Below, in pieces: positions 36,303 through 45,246 of a stretch of 64,000 nucleotides of DNA. Position numbers and translations under genes: made by a program. The stretch is from Paenibacillus turpanensis (GTDB taxonomy: Bacteria; Bacillota; Bacilli; Paenibacillales; YIM-B00363): the NCBI RefSeq assembly GCF_011421635.1, contig NZ_WTLI01000020.1:1-64000 (forward strand), written 5' to 3'. Under the pieces are notes generated by a model that was not told where the DNA came from, searched no databases, and saw nothing but the letters and a program-made list of their open reading frames with translations. Every line of letters starts with the position of its first letter. Within the stretch, counting starts at the first letter, position 1.

Positions 36303-38378
36303 ATGAAAAATCAAATCACTCCAAAGGATGTTTCGTCTAAATATATTAATCGCGACTTAAGCTGGATTCAATTTAACCGTCGAGTGATGGAAGAGGCGCA
36401 GGACCCGGAGACGCCTCTGCTCGAACGGATTAAATTTTTATCCATTGTTTCATCCAATTTGGATGAATTTATGAGCGTTCGTGTGGCAGGGATCCGCGAT
36501 CAAATTAAAGCGGGTTATACGAAGAAGGATTTTACCGGATATACGCCTGCTGCGCTTTTAAAGAAGCTGATGGCCCGCACATCGCTCATGATCGGAGAGC
36601 AGTATAAAACGTACCGTGATTTGATGCGGCAGCTAGCCAAGGAAAACATCGTCTTCACCTCTTATAACGATTTGAATCATTCACAGCAGAAGGCGATGGA
36701 TGAATACTATCACGACATCATTTTTCCGGTATTAACGCCAATGGCCGTTGACCAGTCACGTCCGTTCCCGCTGGTTCATACCCTTGGACTTTATTTGTCG
36801 GTTGTGCTGTGCAAGAACAGCGACGAAGCCTGCAGCGAGCCGTATTTTGCAATCGTTCAAGTTCCTTCCATCCTTCCTCGCTGGATTCAGGTGCCGATGC
36901 GGACGAACAGCAAGAAGCTGGAATTCGTCATGCTGGAGGATGTAATTAAGCAGCATATTCATACCTTGTTTAGCGGATACACTCCGGTTGCCGTCGACGC
37001 CTTCCGTTTGACCCGGAATGCGGATATGACGCTGAACGAAGAGGGCGCGGAGGACCTTCTTGAGGAAATCGAGAAGGAGCTGCGTAAGCGCCGCTGGGGA
37101 GCCCCGGTTCGGCTGGAGGTGCAGAAGGGGATTCATCCGTGGGCGCTGGAGACGCTTCAGGAGGAATTTGAGCTGAGCGAGGGCGTATTCGAAATTGACG
37201 GGCCGCTCGATTTAACGTACTTTATGAAATTTTCCATGTCTCTTTCCGGCAAGGATCATTTGCGGTATCCGCCTATTACTCCGCGATACCCGGTGGAATT
37301 CAAAACGGAAGAGGATATGTTCACGGTGCTTCAGCAGCGCGATGTGCTTGTGTATCACCCGTTTGAATCGTTCGACGCGGTGAACGACTTTTTGTATCAA
37401 TCCGCGCATGATCCTTCCGTATTGGCGATCAAGATGACGCTCTACCGTGTCAGCGGCAATTCGTTATTAGTGCAGTCGCTGGCCCATGCGGCGGAATCGG
37501 GGAAGCAGGTTACGGTGGTAGTTGAGCTGAAAGCGAGATTTGACGAGGAGCGCAATATTGCTTGGGCGCGGAAGCTGGAAAAAGCCGGCTGTCATGTCGT
37601 TTACGGTCTCGTCGGTCTGAAGACGCATGCGAAAATCATGCTGGTCGTCCGTCAAGAGGAAACAGGACTGCGGCGGTATGTGCATGTCGGGACGGGGAAT
37701 TACAACGACAGCACGGCAAAGCTGTACACCGATATTGGACTGTTTACCTCCAACCAGGTCATCGGCGAGGATGCCTCTGCGTTGTTTAATGAAATTACGG
37801 GGTATTCCGCGCCGCATCAGTGGCAGGCTTTCGGCGTTGCGCCGACCGATATGCGCGAAAAGCTGTTTGAGCTCATCCGCAGGGAAAAAAAATACGCGCT
37901 CGAGGGTAAGCCAGCGCGTATTATTGCTAAGATTAATTCCTTGTCACATCAGGAAATGGTGGATGAACTGTACGCCGCTTCACAGGCCGGGGTAAAAATC
38001 GACCTGATCGTGCGCGGGGTATGCTGTCTTCGCCCTGGCGTAACAGGATTAAGCGATAACATCCGTGTCATATCGATCGTCGACCGCTTTCTGGAGCACT
38101 CCCGTATCTTCTATTTCGAAAACGGCGGAAAGGCGGATGTTTGGCTATCCAGCGCCGATTGGATGTCGCGTAATTTAACGCGCAGAGTGGAGCTGATGTG
38201 TCCTGTCTTCGACCGTCAGCTGCAGCAGAGTATCATTCAAATCCTGAATATGACGCTCAGGGATAACGTCAAAGCGAGAGAGCTGCTGCCTAACGGCGTA
38301 TACCTGCATGTCACTACACCGGAGGCATCGTTCCGCAGCCAGTTTGTAGCGCAAAGAATCGAGCAGTGGAAGGTTTAG
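36303..38378 (+). CDS. ppk: Polyphosphate kinase 1
   Basis: A 691-residue enzyme that polymerises the ATP gamma-phosphate into polyphosphate. The N-terminal domain starts with YINRDLSWIQFNRRVMEEAQ. Two phospholipase-D-like domains carry the catalytic histidines, in RYVHVGTGNYND and RFLEHSRIFYF. Also present are LVQSLAHAAESGKQVTVVVE and DIGLFTS. The ATG at 36303 with GGGGGAACAG upstream is the start; the longer frame is not supported. It is convergent with ppx, 8 bases apart, so the enzymes that build and degrade polyphosphate are neighbours. Confidence 0.95.
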   Translation: MKNQITPKDVSSKYINRDLSWIQFNRRVMEEAQDPETPLLERIKFLSIVSSNLDEFMSVRVAGIRDQIKAGYTKKDFTGYTPAALLKKLMARTSLMIGEQYKTYRDLMRQLAKENIVFTSYNDLNHSQQKAMDEYYHDIIFPVLTPMAVDQSRPFPLVHTLGLYLSVVLCKNSDEACSEPYFAIVQVPSILPRWIQVPMRTNSKKLEFVMLEDVIKQHIHTLFSGYTPVAVDAFRLTRNADMTLNEEGAEDLLEEIEKELRKRRWGAPVRLEVQKGIHPWALETLQEEFELSEGVFEIDGPLDLTYFMKFSMSLSGKDHLRYPPITPRYPVEFKTEEDMFTVLQQRDVLVYHPFESFDAVNDFLYQSAHDPSVLAIKMTLYRVSGNSLLVQSLAHAAESGKQVTVVVELKARFDEERNIAWARKLEKAGCHVVYGLVGLKTHAKIMLVVRQEETGLRRYVHVGTGNYNDSTAKLYTDIGLFTSNQVIGEDASALFNEITGYSAPHQWQAFGVAPTDMREKLFELIRREKKYALEGKPARIIAKINSLSHQEMVDELYAASQAGVKIDLIVRGVCCLRPGVTGLSDNIRVISIVDRFLEHSRIFYFENGGKADVWLSSADWMSRNLTRRVELMCPVFDRQLQQSIIQILNMTLRDNVKARELLPNGVYLHVTTPEASFRSQFVAQRIEQWKV

Positions 38379-38386
38379 CAGTCATG

Positions 38387-39907
38387 CTAGTTGGATTTCA
38401 GCACGGGCTTAAGCTTCAATCCCCACATTTTTGCGAAGTCCTTCTCGAGCGCTTGCAGCTCCCGTAGTTCAATCGAAGGAGAATGACTGCAATTCAGCTG
38501 CAGCTCCAGCTCGCGTCCATGGATGGACGCTTGAACGTGCTCGACCGGCTGCGTTTCGCTGCGGTCCAACGCAACCCCAAGCTGCAGCATCGAGCCCAGC
38601 TTTAATATCATGTGATAATCAGACTCGGATAAAATGTCCCGGTAATTTTGGAACATTTGCCGGGTCTTTTTAGCAGTTTTAAACGAGGCGATTAAGGCGC
38701 ATAGGAGAACCTCGCGGTGGCTTAGACCGTTAATCCTCGAATGGGCAATCAAATAAAAGGTATGCTTGTAGTAATCGTAATAATTGACCGAGATCCCGAT
38801 GCGATACAGGAGGGAAGCGGCGCTTAAATAGGTCTTCGCTCGTGGCTCAAGCTCGTGAACATTCATCAGATCGTTGAAAATGTGCGTAGTCAGCCGATTA
38901 ACCTGTTCCACATGTTTTACCGGGACGGACGGATGAAGCAGCAGTAAATTCCGCACACTATATTCCAGCACGTCGCTAAGAATCGGCTGCTCGGGATGCA
39001 GTGCTTCATGGAATAATCCATCCCGCAGCCCGGCCCCGCTTATGAGATAATGGGAAGCGCCGATCAGCTCGAAGAGAGTCTTCATGATGACCATGCCGGG
39101 CACGATAATATCCGCCCGCTCTTTCGACAGCCCGTCCACCTTTTTGCGCTGATCTATGGAAAGACTGGCGAGCTGATCCAAAAGCTGGTTTACGTCTGCC
39201 GGCGAAAGTACATAATTGTGTGCGTGCTGAAGCGAATAGCGCTTTGCCTTTTGGTCAATTTTAGCGACATTGCGGATCGTACCGCCGAGTCCGACGAGGG
39301 TAAGGCCAGGATGGGCACGCAGCCAGGACTCATTCTCTGCTGCTTTCAGGACCATGCTTCGAATCGCAGCCAGATCGGCGTCCGTAACATTGCCGCCGCG
39401 TGAAAATGCTTTAGACGTGTTCACGGCGCCAAAAGGAAACGAAATGCTGTGAAGCAGGCCGCGGTTGCGGAAATAGGAAACCTCCGTACTGCCTCCGCCG
39501 ATATCGATCAGGAAACCATGCTGGATATCGATGGTGTTCGCCATGCCTAAAAAGCCGTACCATGCTTCCCCTTGCCCGGATAAGATTTCAATGGGCAGTC
39601 CGGTCTCGGTTTGGATTCTTGCCAGAATGTCGGCGCTGTTGGCGGCATTGCGTACAGCCGCGGTTGCTACCGTCCGGAGCCGATGCACCTGATGCGTGCG
39701 GCAGAGCATGCGGAAATGAAGCAATGTATCGATAACGCCTTTCACGGCGGCTTCGCTCATGAAGCCGTCGGCGTCAATTTTGTCGCTCAAACGGGCGGAT
39801 TCCTTACTCTCGTCGATGACGCGGTAAGCACCGCTGCTAAGCTGCTCGTATACGACGAGACGAATGGAGTTCGAGCCGATGTCGATGATGCCAATCCGTT
39901 CGTTCAT
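38387..39907 (-). CDS. ppx: Exopolyphosphatase / GppA phosphatase family
   Basis: A 506-residue protein. The N-terminal ASKHA-fold phosphatase domain has IGIIDIGSNSIRLVVYE, the DIGGGSTEVSYF phosphate loop and VGLGGTIRNVAKI; the C-terminal part (about 310-506) is an HD-like helical domain, as in long Ppx/GppA proteins. It hydrolyses terminal phosphates of polyphosphate or of pppGpp. GGAGGTAGACCTAGT precedes the ATG at 39907. It faces ppk, and a single polyphosphate-metabolism locus is likely. Confidence 0.93.
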   Translation of the reverse strand: MNERIGIIDIGSNSIRLVVYEQLSSGAYRVIDESKESARLSDKIDADGFMSEAAVKGVIDTLLHFRMLCRTHQVHRLRTVATAAVRNAANSADILARIQTETGLPIEILSGQGEAWYGFLGMANTIDIQHGFLIDIGGGSTEVSYFRNRGLLHSISFPFGAVNTSKAFSRGGNVTDADLAAIRSMVLKAAENESWLRAHPGLTLVGLGGTIRNVAKIDQKAKRYSLQHAHNYVLSPADVNQLLDQLASLSIDQRKKVDGLSKERADIIVPGMVIMKTLFELIGASHYLISGAGLRDGLFHEALHPEQPILSDVLEYSVRNLLLLHPSVPVKHVEQVNRLTTHIFNDLMNVHELEPRAKTYLSAASLLYRIGISVNYYDYYKHTFYLIAHSRINGLSHREVLLCALIASFKTAKKTRQMFQNYRDILSESDYHMILKLGSMLQLGVALDRSETQPVEHVQASIHGRELELQLNCSHSPSIELRELQALEKDFAKMWGLKLKPVLKSN

Positions 39908-40212
39908 ACTAGGTCTACCTCCGATTCTTTTTACCAAGGGTCATAATTTGTCGATTTTCATTGTACCATAACTTGTTAACGGAAACATATGAATCCCTAG
40001 GAAACCCCGAGGAAACTGAAAAGGGTAGAAAGATTTAAAAAATTGTTTCTAGTGTGATGAATAATACAGAAATAGATGAAAAAAATCTTTATTGTGCTGA
40101 AAAACAACTTTTATGCCACAATTCCTTCACTTATTAGACGAAATTCGCTACACTAAAGGCAGGCTTTATTAAGGTACAGTAATAAACTTGGAATATAAAG
40201 GAGCGATCACGC
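39908..40212 (+). promoter_or_regulatory. Upstream region of citZ with promoter and dyad
   Basis: TTCACT and TACACT with a 17-base spacer (about 40127-40155) form a plausible sigma-A promoter. Just downstream, TTTATT (40165-40170), ten bases, then AATAAA (40181-40186) make a perfect dyad at the expected transcript start, a candidate operator. In Bacillus the citZ genes are repressed by CcpC, but the exact CcpC box is not evident. The remaining 200 bases are AT-rich with no gene. Confidence 0.5.
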
Positions 40213-41325
40213 ATGACGGCCACGAAAGGTCTGGAAGGAATCGTAGCGGCGCAGTCCTCGATCAGTTCGATCATTGACGGCGTTTTAACGTACCGCGGTA
40301 TTAATATTGACGAGCTCGCTGAAAACGCTACCTATGAAGAAGTTGCCTATTTGCTGTGGAATGGCAAGCTGCCTACACAAGCTGAGCTTGATCAGCTGAA
40401 ATCCGAACTTAGCGACAACGCTGCAATTCCAGCTGAAATTATCGACCTGCTGAAGCGCACGCCAAAGGATGCGAATTCGATGGCAATGCTCCGCACAACG
40501 GTTTCCGCTCTTGCGCTGTATGACGCTGAAGCCAATGAAATGAACCGCGAAGCGAACTACCGCAAAGCGATCCGCCTTCAGGCGAAGCTGACTACCATCG
40601 TGGCCGCTTTTGCGCGCATCCGCGAAGGCAAAGAGCCGATTGCTCCGAAAGCGGGCGCAACGGTAGCGGAAAACTTCCTGTACATGCTGACAGGCGAGCA
40701 GCCGGACAAAATTGCAATTGAAGCGTTGGACAAGGCGCTTGTCCTGCATGCGGACCATGAGCTGAACGCTTCTACGTTTGCTGCACGCGTAACGGTTGCA
40801 ACGCTTTCCGATATTTACTCCGGCGTGACTTCCGCAATCGGCGCGCTGAAGGGCCCTCTGCACGGCGGCGCGAACGAAGCGGTTATGGCGATGCTCGAAG
40901 AAATCGGCTCCGCCTCCAATGTGGAAAGCTACATTAACGAAAAGCTGAACAACAAAGAGAAGATCATGGGCTTTGGCCACCGTGTATATAAAAACGGCGA
41001 TCCTCGCGCAAAGCATCTGCAGAAGATGTCCGAAGAGCTGGGCAAGCTGACCGGCAATATGGAATGGTACAATATGTCCATTAAGATCGAAGAGCTCGTA
41101 ACCGGACAGAAGGGTCTGAAGCCGAACGTTGACTTCTACTCGGCGTCTGTGTACACCGCGCTGCAAATTCCGCGCGACCTGTTTACTCCGATTTTCGCGA
41201 TTTCCCGCGTATCGGGCTGGACCGCTCACATTTTGGAGCAGTTTGAAGACAACCGTCTGATCCGTCCTCGTGCGGAGTACACCGGACCGGTTAATGCTAA
41301 GTTTATCCCGATCAACGATCGCTAA
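40213..41325 (+). CDS. citZ: Citrate synthase
   Basis: A 370-residue enzyme condensing acetyl-CoA and oxaloacetate to citrate. Conserved parts are KGLEGIVAAQSSISSIIDGV, GALKGPLHGGANEAVMAMLE with a catalytic His, MGFGHRVYKNGDPRAKHLQK with the second His, and DFYSASVYTALQIPRDLFTP with the catalytic Asp. The length is typical of the Gram-positive dimeric type. AAAGGAGCGATC precedes the ATG. First gene of citZ-icd-mdh. Confidence 0.97.
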   Translation: MTATKGLEGIVAAQSSISSIIDGVLTYRGINIDELAENATYEEVAYLLWNGKLPTQAELDQLKSELSDNAAIPAEIIDLLKRTPKDANSMAMLRTTVSALALYDAEANEMNREANYRKAIRLQAKLTTIVAAFARIREGKEPIAPKAGATVAENFLYMLTGEQPDKIAIEALDKALVLHADHELNASTFAARVTVATLSDIYSGVTSAIGALKGPLHGGANEAVMAMLEEIGSASNVESYINEKLNNKEKIMGFGHRVYKNGDPRAKHLQKMSEELGKLTGNMEWYNMSIKIEELVTGQKGLKPNVDFYSASVYTALQIPRDLFTPIFAISRVSGWTAHILEQFEDNRLIRPRAEYTGPVNAKFIPINDR

Positions 41326-41358
41326 ACAATAAAACTATCGAGTAGGAGGACATTCCAC

Positions 41359-42660
41359 ATGTCTTTGTTTGAAAATTACGAAATGCCGACTGAAGGCGAA
41401 CGCATTACATTAACAGCGGACGGACAAATGAACGTTCCGAACAATCCGATCATCCCGTTCATCGAAGGTGACGGCACGGGCCCGGATATTTGGGCAGCTT
41501 CGAAGCGCATTCTTGACGCTGCAGTTGAAAAAGCGTACAAGGGCGAGAAGAAAATTGCTTGGTACGAAGTATTCGCAGGCGAAAAAGCATTTAACAAGTT
41601 CAATAACTGGCTGCCAGCCGACACATTGACAGCGATCCGTGAATATATCGTTGCGATTAAAGGTCCTTTGACAACTCCTGTAGGCGGCGGCATCCGTTCC
41701 CTGAACGTTGCGCTTCGCCAAGAGCTTGACCTTTATGTCTGCTCCCGTCCGGTTCGCTATTTCAAAGGCGTTCCTTCGCCGGTTAAGCGTCCTGAGCTCG
41801 TTGACATGGTTATTTTCCGTGAAAACACAGAGGATATCTACGCAGGCGTAGAATGGCAGGAAGGCACTCCGGAAGTGAAGAAAGTAATCGAGTTCCTGCA
41901 GAAGGAAATGGGCGTTAAGAAAATCCGCTTCCCGGAAACTTCCGGTATCGGAATTAAGCCGGTTTCCCGCGAGGGCTCCGAGCGCCTGATCCGCGCTGCA
42001 ATTCAGTACGCAATCCAGCACAACCGCAAGAGCGTAACGCTTGTTCATAAAGGAAACATCATGAAGTTTACAGAAGGCGCGTTCAAGAACTGGGGTTACG
42101 AGCTGGCTGAGCGCGAGTTCGGCGACAAGACCTTCACTTGGGCGCAGTACGACCGCATTAAAGAAGAGCAGGGTGCAGACGCTGCGAACAAGGCTCAGAA
42201 GGATGCGGAAGCGGCAGGCAAGATCATCGTGAAGGATGCGATTGCCGACATCGCGCTTCAACAGGTATTGACTCGTCCGTCCGACTTCGACGTAATTGCA
42301 ACGCTGAACCTGAACGGGGACTATTTGTCCGACGCTCTTGCAGCGCAAGTTGGCGGTATCGGTATCGCACCGGGAGCAAACATTAACTACGTAACGCATC
42401 ATGCCATTTTCGAAGCTACTCACGGTACAGCTCCGAAATATGCAGGTCTTGACGTCGTGAACCCAGGCTCCGTTACGTTGTCCGGCGTAATGATGCTTGA
42501 GCATCTGGGCTGGGTAGAAGCAGCGAACCTGATCTACAAAGGCATGGAAAAGACGATCGCAGACAAGACGGTAACTTATGACTTCGCACGTCTGATGGAA
42601 GGCGCTACTGAAGTGAAGTGCTCCGAGTTTGCAAACCTACTTATTAAAAACATGGACTAA
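41359..42660 (+). CDS. icd: NADP-dependent isocitrate dehydrogenase
   Basis: A 433-residue enzyme converting isocitrate to 2-oxoglutarate. Substrate-binding features include [33 protein letters not shown] (phosphorylatable Ser position in E. coli enzyme), [16 protein letters not shown] and [20 protein letters not shown]. The NADP-specifying segment [16 protein letters not shown] follows [22 protein letters not shown] lies before the start, 33 bases after citZ. Confidence 0.97.
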   Translation: MSLFENYEMPTEGERITLTADGQMNVPNNPIIPFIEGDGTGPDIWAASKRILDAAVEKAYKGEKKIAWYEVFAGEKAFNKFNNWLPADTLTAIREYIVAIKGPLTTPVGGGIRSLNVALRQELDLYVCSRPVRYFKGVPSPVKRPELVDMVIFRENTEDIYAGVEWQEGTPEVKKVIEFLQKEMGVKKIRFPETSGIGIKPVSREGSERLIRAAIQYAIQHNRKSVTLVHKGNIMKFTEGAFKNWGYELAEREFGDKTFTWAQYDRIKEEQGADAANKAQKDAEAAGKIIVKDAIADIALQQVLTRPSDFDVIATLNLNGDYLSDALAAQVGGIGIAPGANINYVTHHAIFEATHGTAPKYAGLDVVNPGSVTLSGVMMLEHLGWVEAANLIYKGMEKTIADKTVTYDFARLMEGATEVKCSEFANLLIKNMD

Positions 42661-42736
42661 TTGAGAATCGAATGCATGTCGCGGTATGGCCGTAAGGGTG
42701 CCGCATACCAGGAGCAGGATCGAATCTTCTAAACCA

Positions 42737-42761
42737 AGAGCCCCCCATTAGCGGGGGCTCT
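42737..42761 (+). other. Stable hairpin between icd and mdh
   Basis: A perfect 9-base stem AGAGCCCCC/GGGGGCTCT with a 7-base loop lies 76 bases after icd and 38 before mdh. It lacks a T-run, so it more likely stabilises or processes the citZ-icd message than ends transcription fully. Confidence 0.6.
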
Positions 42762-42799
42762 ACTGTGGTATAAACCAAATTTAGGAGGACGAATTGCAT

Positions 42800-43744
42800 A
42801 TGGCTATCCAACGCAAAAAAATTACGGTAATCGGCGCAGGCTTCACCGGCGCTACGACAGCACTGATGCTTGCCCAAAAAGAACTCGGCGACGTTGTTCT
42901 TCTGGATATCCCGCAGTTGGAAAACCCGACGAAGGGGAAAGCATTGGACATGCTGGAAGCAAGCCCGGTTCAAGGCTTTGACAGCAATATTGTAGGTACT
43001 TCAAGCTATGAGGACGCAGCAGGCTCCGATATCGTAATTATCACAGCAGGTATTGCTCGCAAGCCAGGCATGAGCCGCGATGACCTCGTGAACACAAACG
43101 CGGGCATCGTGAAATCCGTCTGCGAAAACGTGAAGAAATACTGTCCGGATTCCTATGTAATCATCCTGTCCAACCCGGTTGACGCCATGACTTATGTCGC
43201 GTACAACACGCTAGGCTTCCCGAAAAACCGCGTAATCGGCCAATCCGGTGTGCTGGATACAGCGCGCTACAACACTTTTATCGCTCAAGAGCTGAACGTG
43301 TCTGTAGAAGACGTACGCGGCGTTGTGCTTGGCGGTCACGGCGACGATATGGTACCGCTTGTTCGTTATACGAACGTCGGCGGCATCCCGATCGAAAAGC
43401 TCATACCGCAGGAGCGAATCGACGCGATCGTTCAGCGTACGCGTACTGGCGGCGGCGAAATCGTAAACCTGCTGGGCAACGGCAGTGCTTACTATGCTCC
43501 GGCGGCTTCGCTTGTACAGATGACAGAAGCCATCTTGAAGGATAAGAAACGTATTCTTCCGACGATCGCTCTTCTTCAAGGCGAGTATGGCTATGATAAC
43601 CTGTTCATAGGCGTGTTAACTGTCCTTGGCGGAGACGGCATTGAAAAGATCATCGAAATCGAGCTTACGGCGGAAGAAAAAGCAGGACTGGATAAGTCCG
43701 CACAATCCGTGCGTAATGTGATTGCAGTTGTTGACAAAGGCTAA
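42800..43744 (+). CDS. mdh: Malate dehydrogenase
   Basis: A 314-residue NAD-dependent, lactate-dehydrogenase-like malate dehydrogenase. The Rossmann motif is [19 protein letters not shown]. The catalytic region includes [20 protein letters not shown] and [20 protein letters not shown] with the proton-relay His. I chose the ATG at 42800, since GGAGGAC lies 8 bases upstream; a TTG two codons earlier is in frame. It interconverts malate and oxaloacetate and completes the citZ-icd-mdh operon. Confidence 0.97.
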   Translation: MAIQRKKITVIGAGFTGATTALMLAQKELGDVVLLDIPQLENPTKGKALDMLEASPVQGFDSNIVGTSSYEDAAGSDIVIITAGIARKPGMSRDDLVNTNAGIVKSVCENVKKYCPDSYVIILSNPVDAMTYVAYNTLGFPKNRVIGQSGVLDTARYNTFIAQELNVSVEDVRGVVLGGHGDDMVPLVRYTNVGGIPIEKLIPQERIDAIVQRTRTGGGEIVNLLGNGSAYYAPAASLVQMTEAILKDKKRILPTIALLQGEYGYDNLFIGVLTVLGGDGIEKIIEIELTAEEKAGLDKSAQSVRNVIAVVDKG

Positions 43745-43761
43745 TTATATAGATAGAAATA

Positions 43762-43827
43762 GGCATCATGAGTATTCACACCTGTGGAATCGATGCCGAA
43801 CCAGCCGTCCTTCGGGGCGGCTTTTTA
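43762..43827 (+). terminator. mdh 3' hairpin and terminator
   Basis: A composite hairpin (GGCATC...GATGCC with inner ATTCAC/GTGGAAT, 43762-43797) is followed by AGCCGTCC-TTCG-GGGCGGCT and five T (43803-43827). The tetraloop UUCG makes the second stem very stable. Confidence 0.85.
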
Positions 43828-43960
43828 ATTTTCAGGGCTGAAAATGTGGCTGTTTCGTGACCTGCCTAGGCTGGAGGCGGCATCGGTTAGACGAGCAGTG
43901 TTGTTTTCCGCTATAATAAGATAAGATTACATAGGATGATTTTGTATTGGAGGGTATTGT

Positions 43961-44392
43961 ATGCTTCAGTTTTTGCTCTTTCTGCACACGCTTGGAGCAA
44001 TTGCGGTAGGATTCTATCTCATTCTTCCGTTTTTGGCGAACCGTTTGAAGGGAAGCAGCGGTGAAACGCTGAAAGGATATGCGAAGGGGCTGTATCTGGG
44101 CAACCGCATTTCCCAGTGGATTTTAGTGCCGCAGTTTTTAACCGGCGGCTACTTGATTAGTGCAACAGGGGGCGGTTATTCGGTACCATGGATGATCGTT
44201 GTCGTTGTTTTGTTCGTCATTGTCGGCGCGATGTCCGGCATGATCGGGGCTCCGCTTCGCCGAATCTCCAATGGAATCAGCAACGGTGATGCTGCCAGCC
44301 GTGACGCGGGCAAAGTACAAACCTTTGCGGTGATTGGCTTTGTCGTGCTGCTGGCGGAAATTGTTCTGATGTACTATCGTGATTTGATTTAA
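43961..44392 (+). CDS. Membrane protein of unknown function, 143 residues
   Basis: Four predicted helices (about 3-25, 50-70, 76-95, 118-138) and short polar loops. The fold suggestion from sequence is a DUF2269-like four-helix membrane protein, without haem-ligand pattern I can confirm. TTGGAGGG precedes the ATG, and a TATAAT lies at 43912-43917 with a weak -35. It is a single gene closed by a strong terminator. I do not know its function. Confidence 0.75.
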   Translation: MLQFLLFLHTLGAIAVGFYLILPFLANRLKGSSGETLKGYAKGLYLGNRISQWILVPQFLTGGYLISATGGGYSVPWMIVVVVLFVIVGAMSGMIGAPLRRISNGISNGDAASRDAGKVQTFAVIGFVVLLAEIVLMYYRDLI

Positions 44393-44413
44393 TTGAAACC
44401 CGCTTATCAATAG

Positions 44414-44461
44414 AAGGGCTGTTTTCCGGAATGGTTACTACCACCCGGGGAACAGCCCTTT
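44414..44461. terminator. Bidirectional terminator
   Basis: AAGGGCTGTT--CCGG pairs with CCGG--AACAGCCCTT; A/T-runs flank both sides. It separates the convergent membrane-protein and YfbR-like genes. Confidence 0.85.
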
Positions 44462-44483
44462 ATTGTGATGACTGCTTTCCTTG

Positions 44484-45068
44484 TTACTCGGAAAGCTCGT
44501 CAAGCGTCTTTTCAAAGCTAGGAGCGAGATGCTCGATGAACCAGTTGAGCTCTTCCATTTGCAGGGCCTGCACCGATTCTTCGATTTGCTTCTTGGCGCG
44601 GGCAAACTCCCGGTTTCCCGCAGAGAGCTCCATGCTGCATTTTAAATATGCATCTAGAAGATCCGCGGCTTTGACATACATTTTGTAAGGATCGGGTTCC
44701 GGGCTGCCGGCGATTAAAGGCTCATACACCTGCTGCAGCTCGCTTGGCACCATGCGCAGCAGCCGCTCGGCTGCGAGGCCTTCGATATGGCGGAAGTTTT
44801 TTAAAATCTCATCGTTCTGATGCTTAACAGGTGTCGGAATATCGCCGGTAAACACCTCGGTTGCATCGTGAAACAGAGACATCGTAACGACGCGCTCCGT
44901 CGGAATCGATTTGCCGAACAGCTCGTTACCGATCGTGCAAAGCGCATGCGTAAGCAGGGCAACGTGATACGAATGTTCCGCGACATTTTCCTTCATCGTA
45001 TTTCGCATTAAGCTCCAGCGCTCAATGTAGCGCAGGCGGAACATATAAGCGTAGAAATGGCTGGACAT
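44484..45068 (-). CDS. HD-domain 5'-deoxynucleotidase, YfbR-like
   Basis: A 194-residue HD-superfamily phosphohydrolase. N-terminal RLRYIERWSLMRNTMKENVA and EHSYHVALLTHALC supply the first metal His, SLFHDATEVFTGDIPTPVKH the HD motif, and KAADLLDAYLKC the distal Asp. The arrangement and length match E. coli YfbR, which dephosphorylates deoxynucleoside 5'-monophosphates in a metal-dependent manner. GAGGAGACCTGTT precedes the ATG. Confidence 0.88.
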   Translation of the reverse strand: MSSHFYAYMFRLRYIERWSLMRNTMKENVAEHSYHVALLTHALCTIGNELFGKSIPTERVVTMSLFHDATEVFTGDIPTPVKHQNDEILKNFRHIEGLAAERLLRMVPSELQQVYEPLIAGSPEPDPYKMYVKAADLLDAYLKCSMELSAGNREFARAKKQIEESVQALQMEELNWFIEHLAPSFEKTLDELSE

Positions 45069-45153
45069 AACAGGTCTCCTCTTGCTGATCTAGATAAAAA
45101 ATGATAGCGGGCTAAAGCTTCTCATCCTGCTCGTTGGGTTGAGCAAATATTCA

Positions 45154-45221
45154 TGAGATTGTCATCTCAATATGATATTATAGATATTGGCTATTATAAA
45201 GTTTATTTTTTCTATTATAAA
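45154..45221 (+). promoter_or_regulatory. Repeats upstream of the fumarase gene
   Basis: A dyad TGAGAT-4-ATCTCA lies at 45154-45169. A direct repeat CTATTATAAA occurs at 45191-45200 and 45212-45221, 21 bases apart, that is two helical turns. They lie 26-93 bases before the gene and may be regulatory; I could not fix a promoter. Confidence 0.35.
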
Positions 45222-45246
45222 ATGCAAATAGCAGGAGGCTTTTTTC

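Noticed and set aside
40285-41229. 314-codon minus-strand frame inside citZ
   Set aside because: Antisense shadow; no ribosome site or family resemblance.
41410-42504. 364-codon minus-strand frame inside icd
   Set aside because: Antisense shadow; the composition (Cys/Arg/Asn-rich) is not protein-like and icd is intact.
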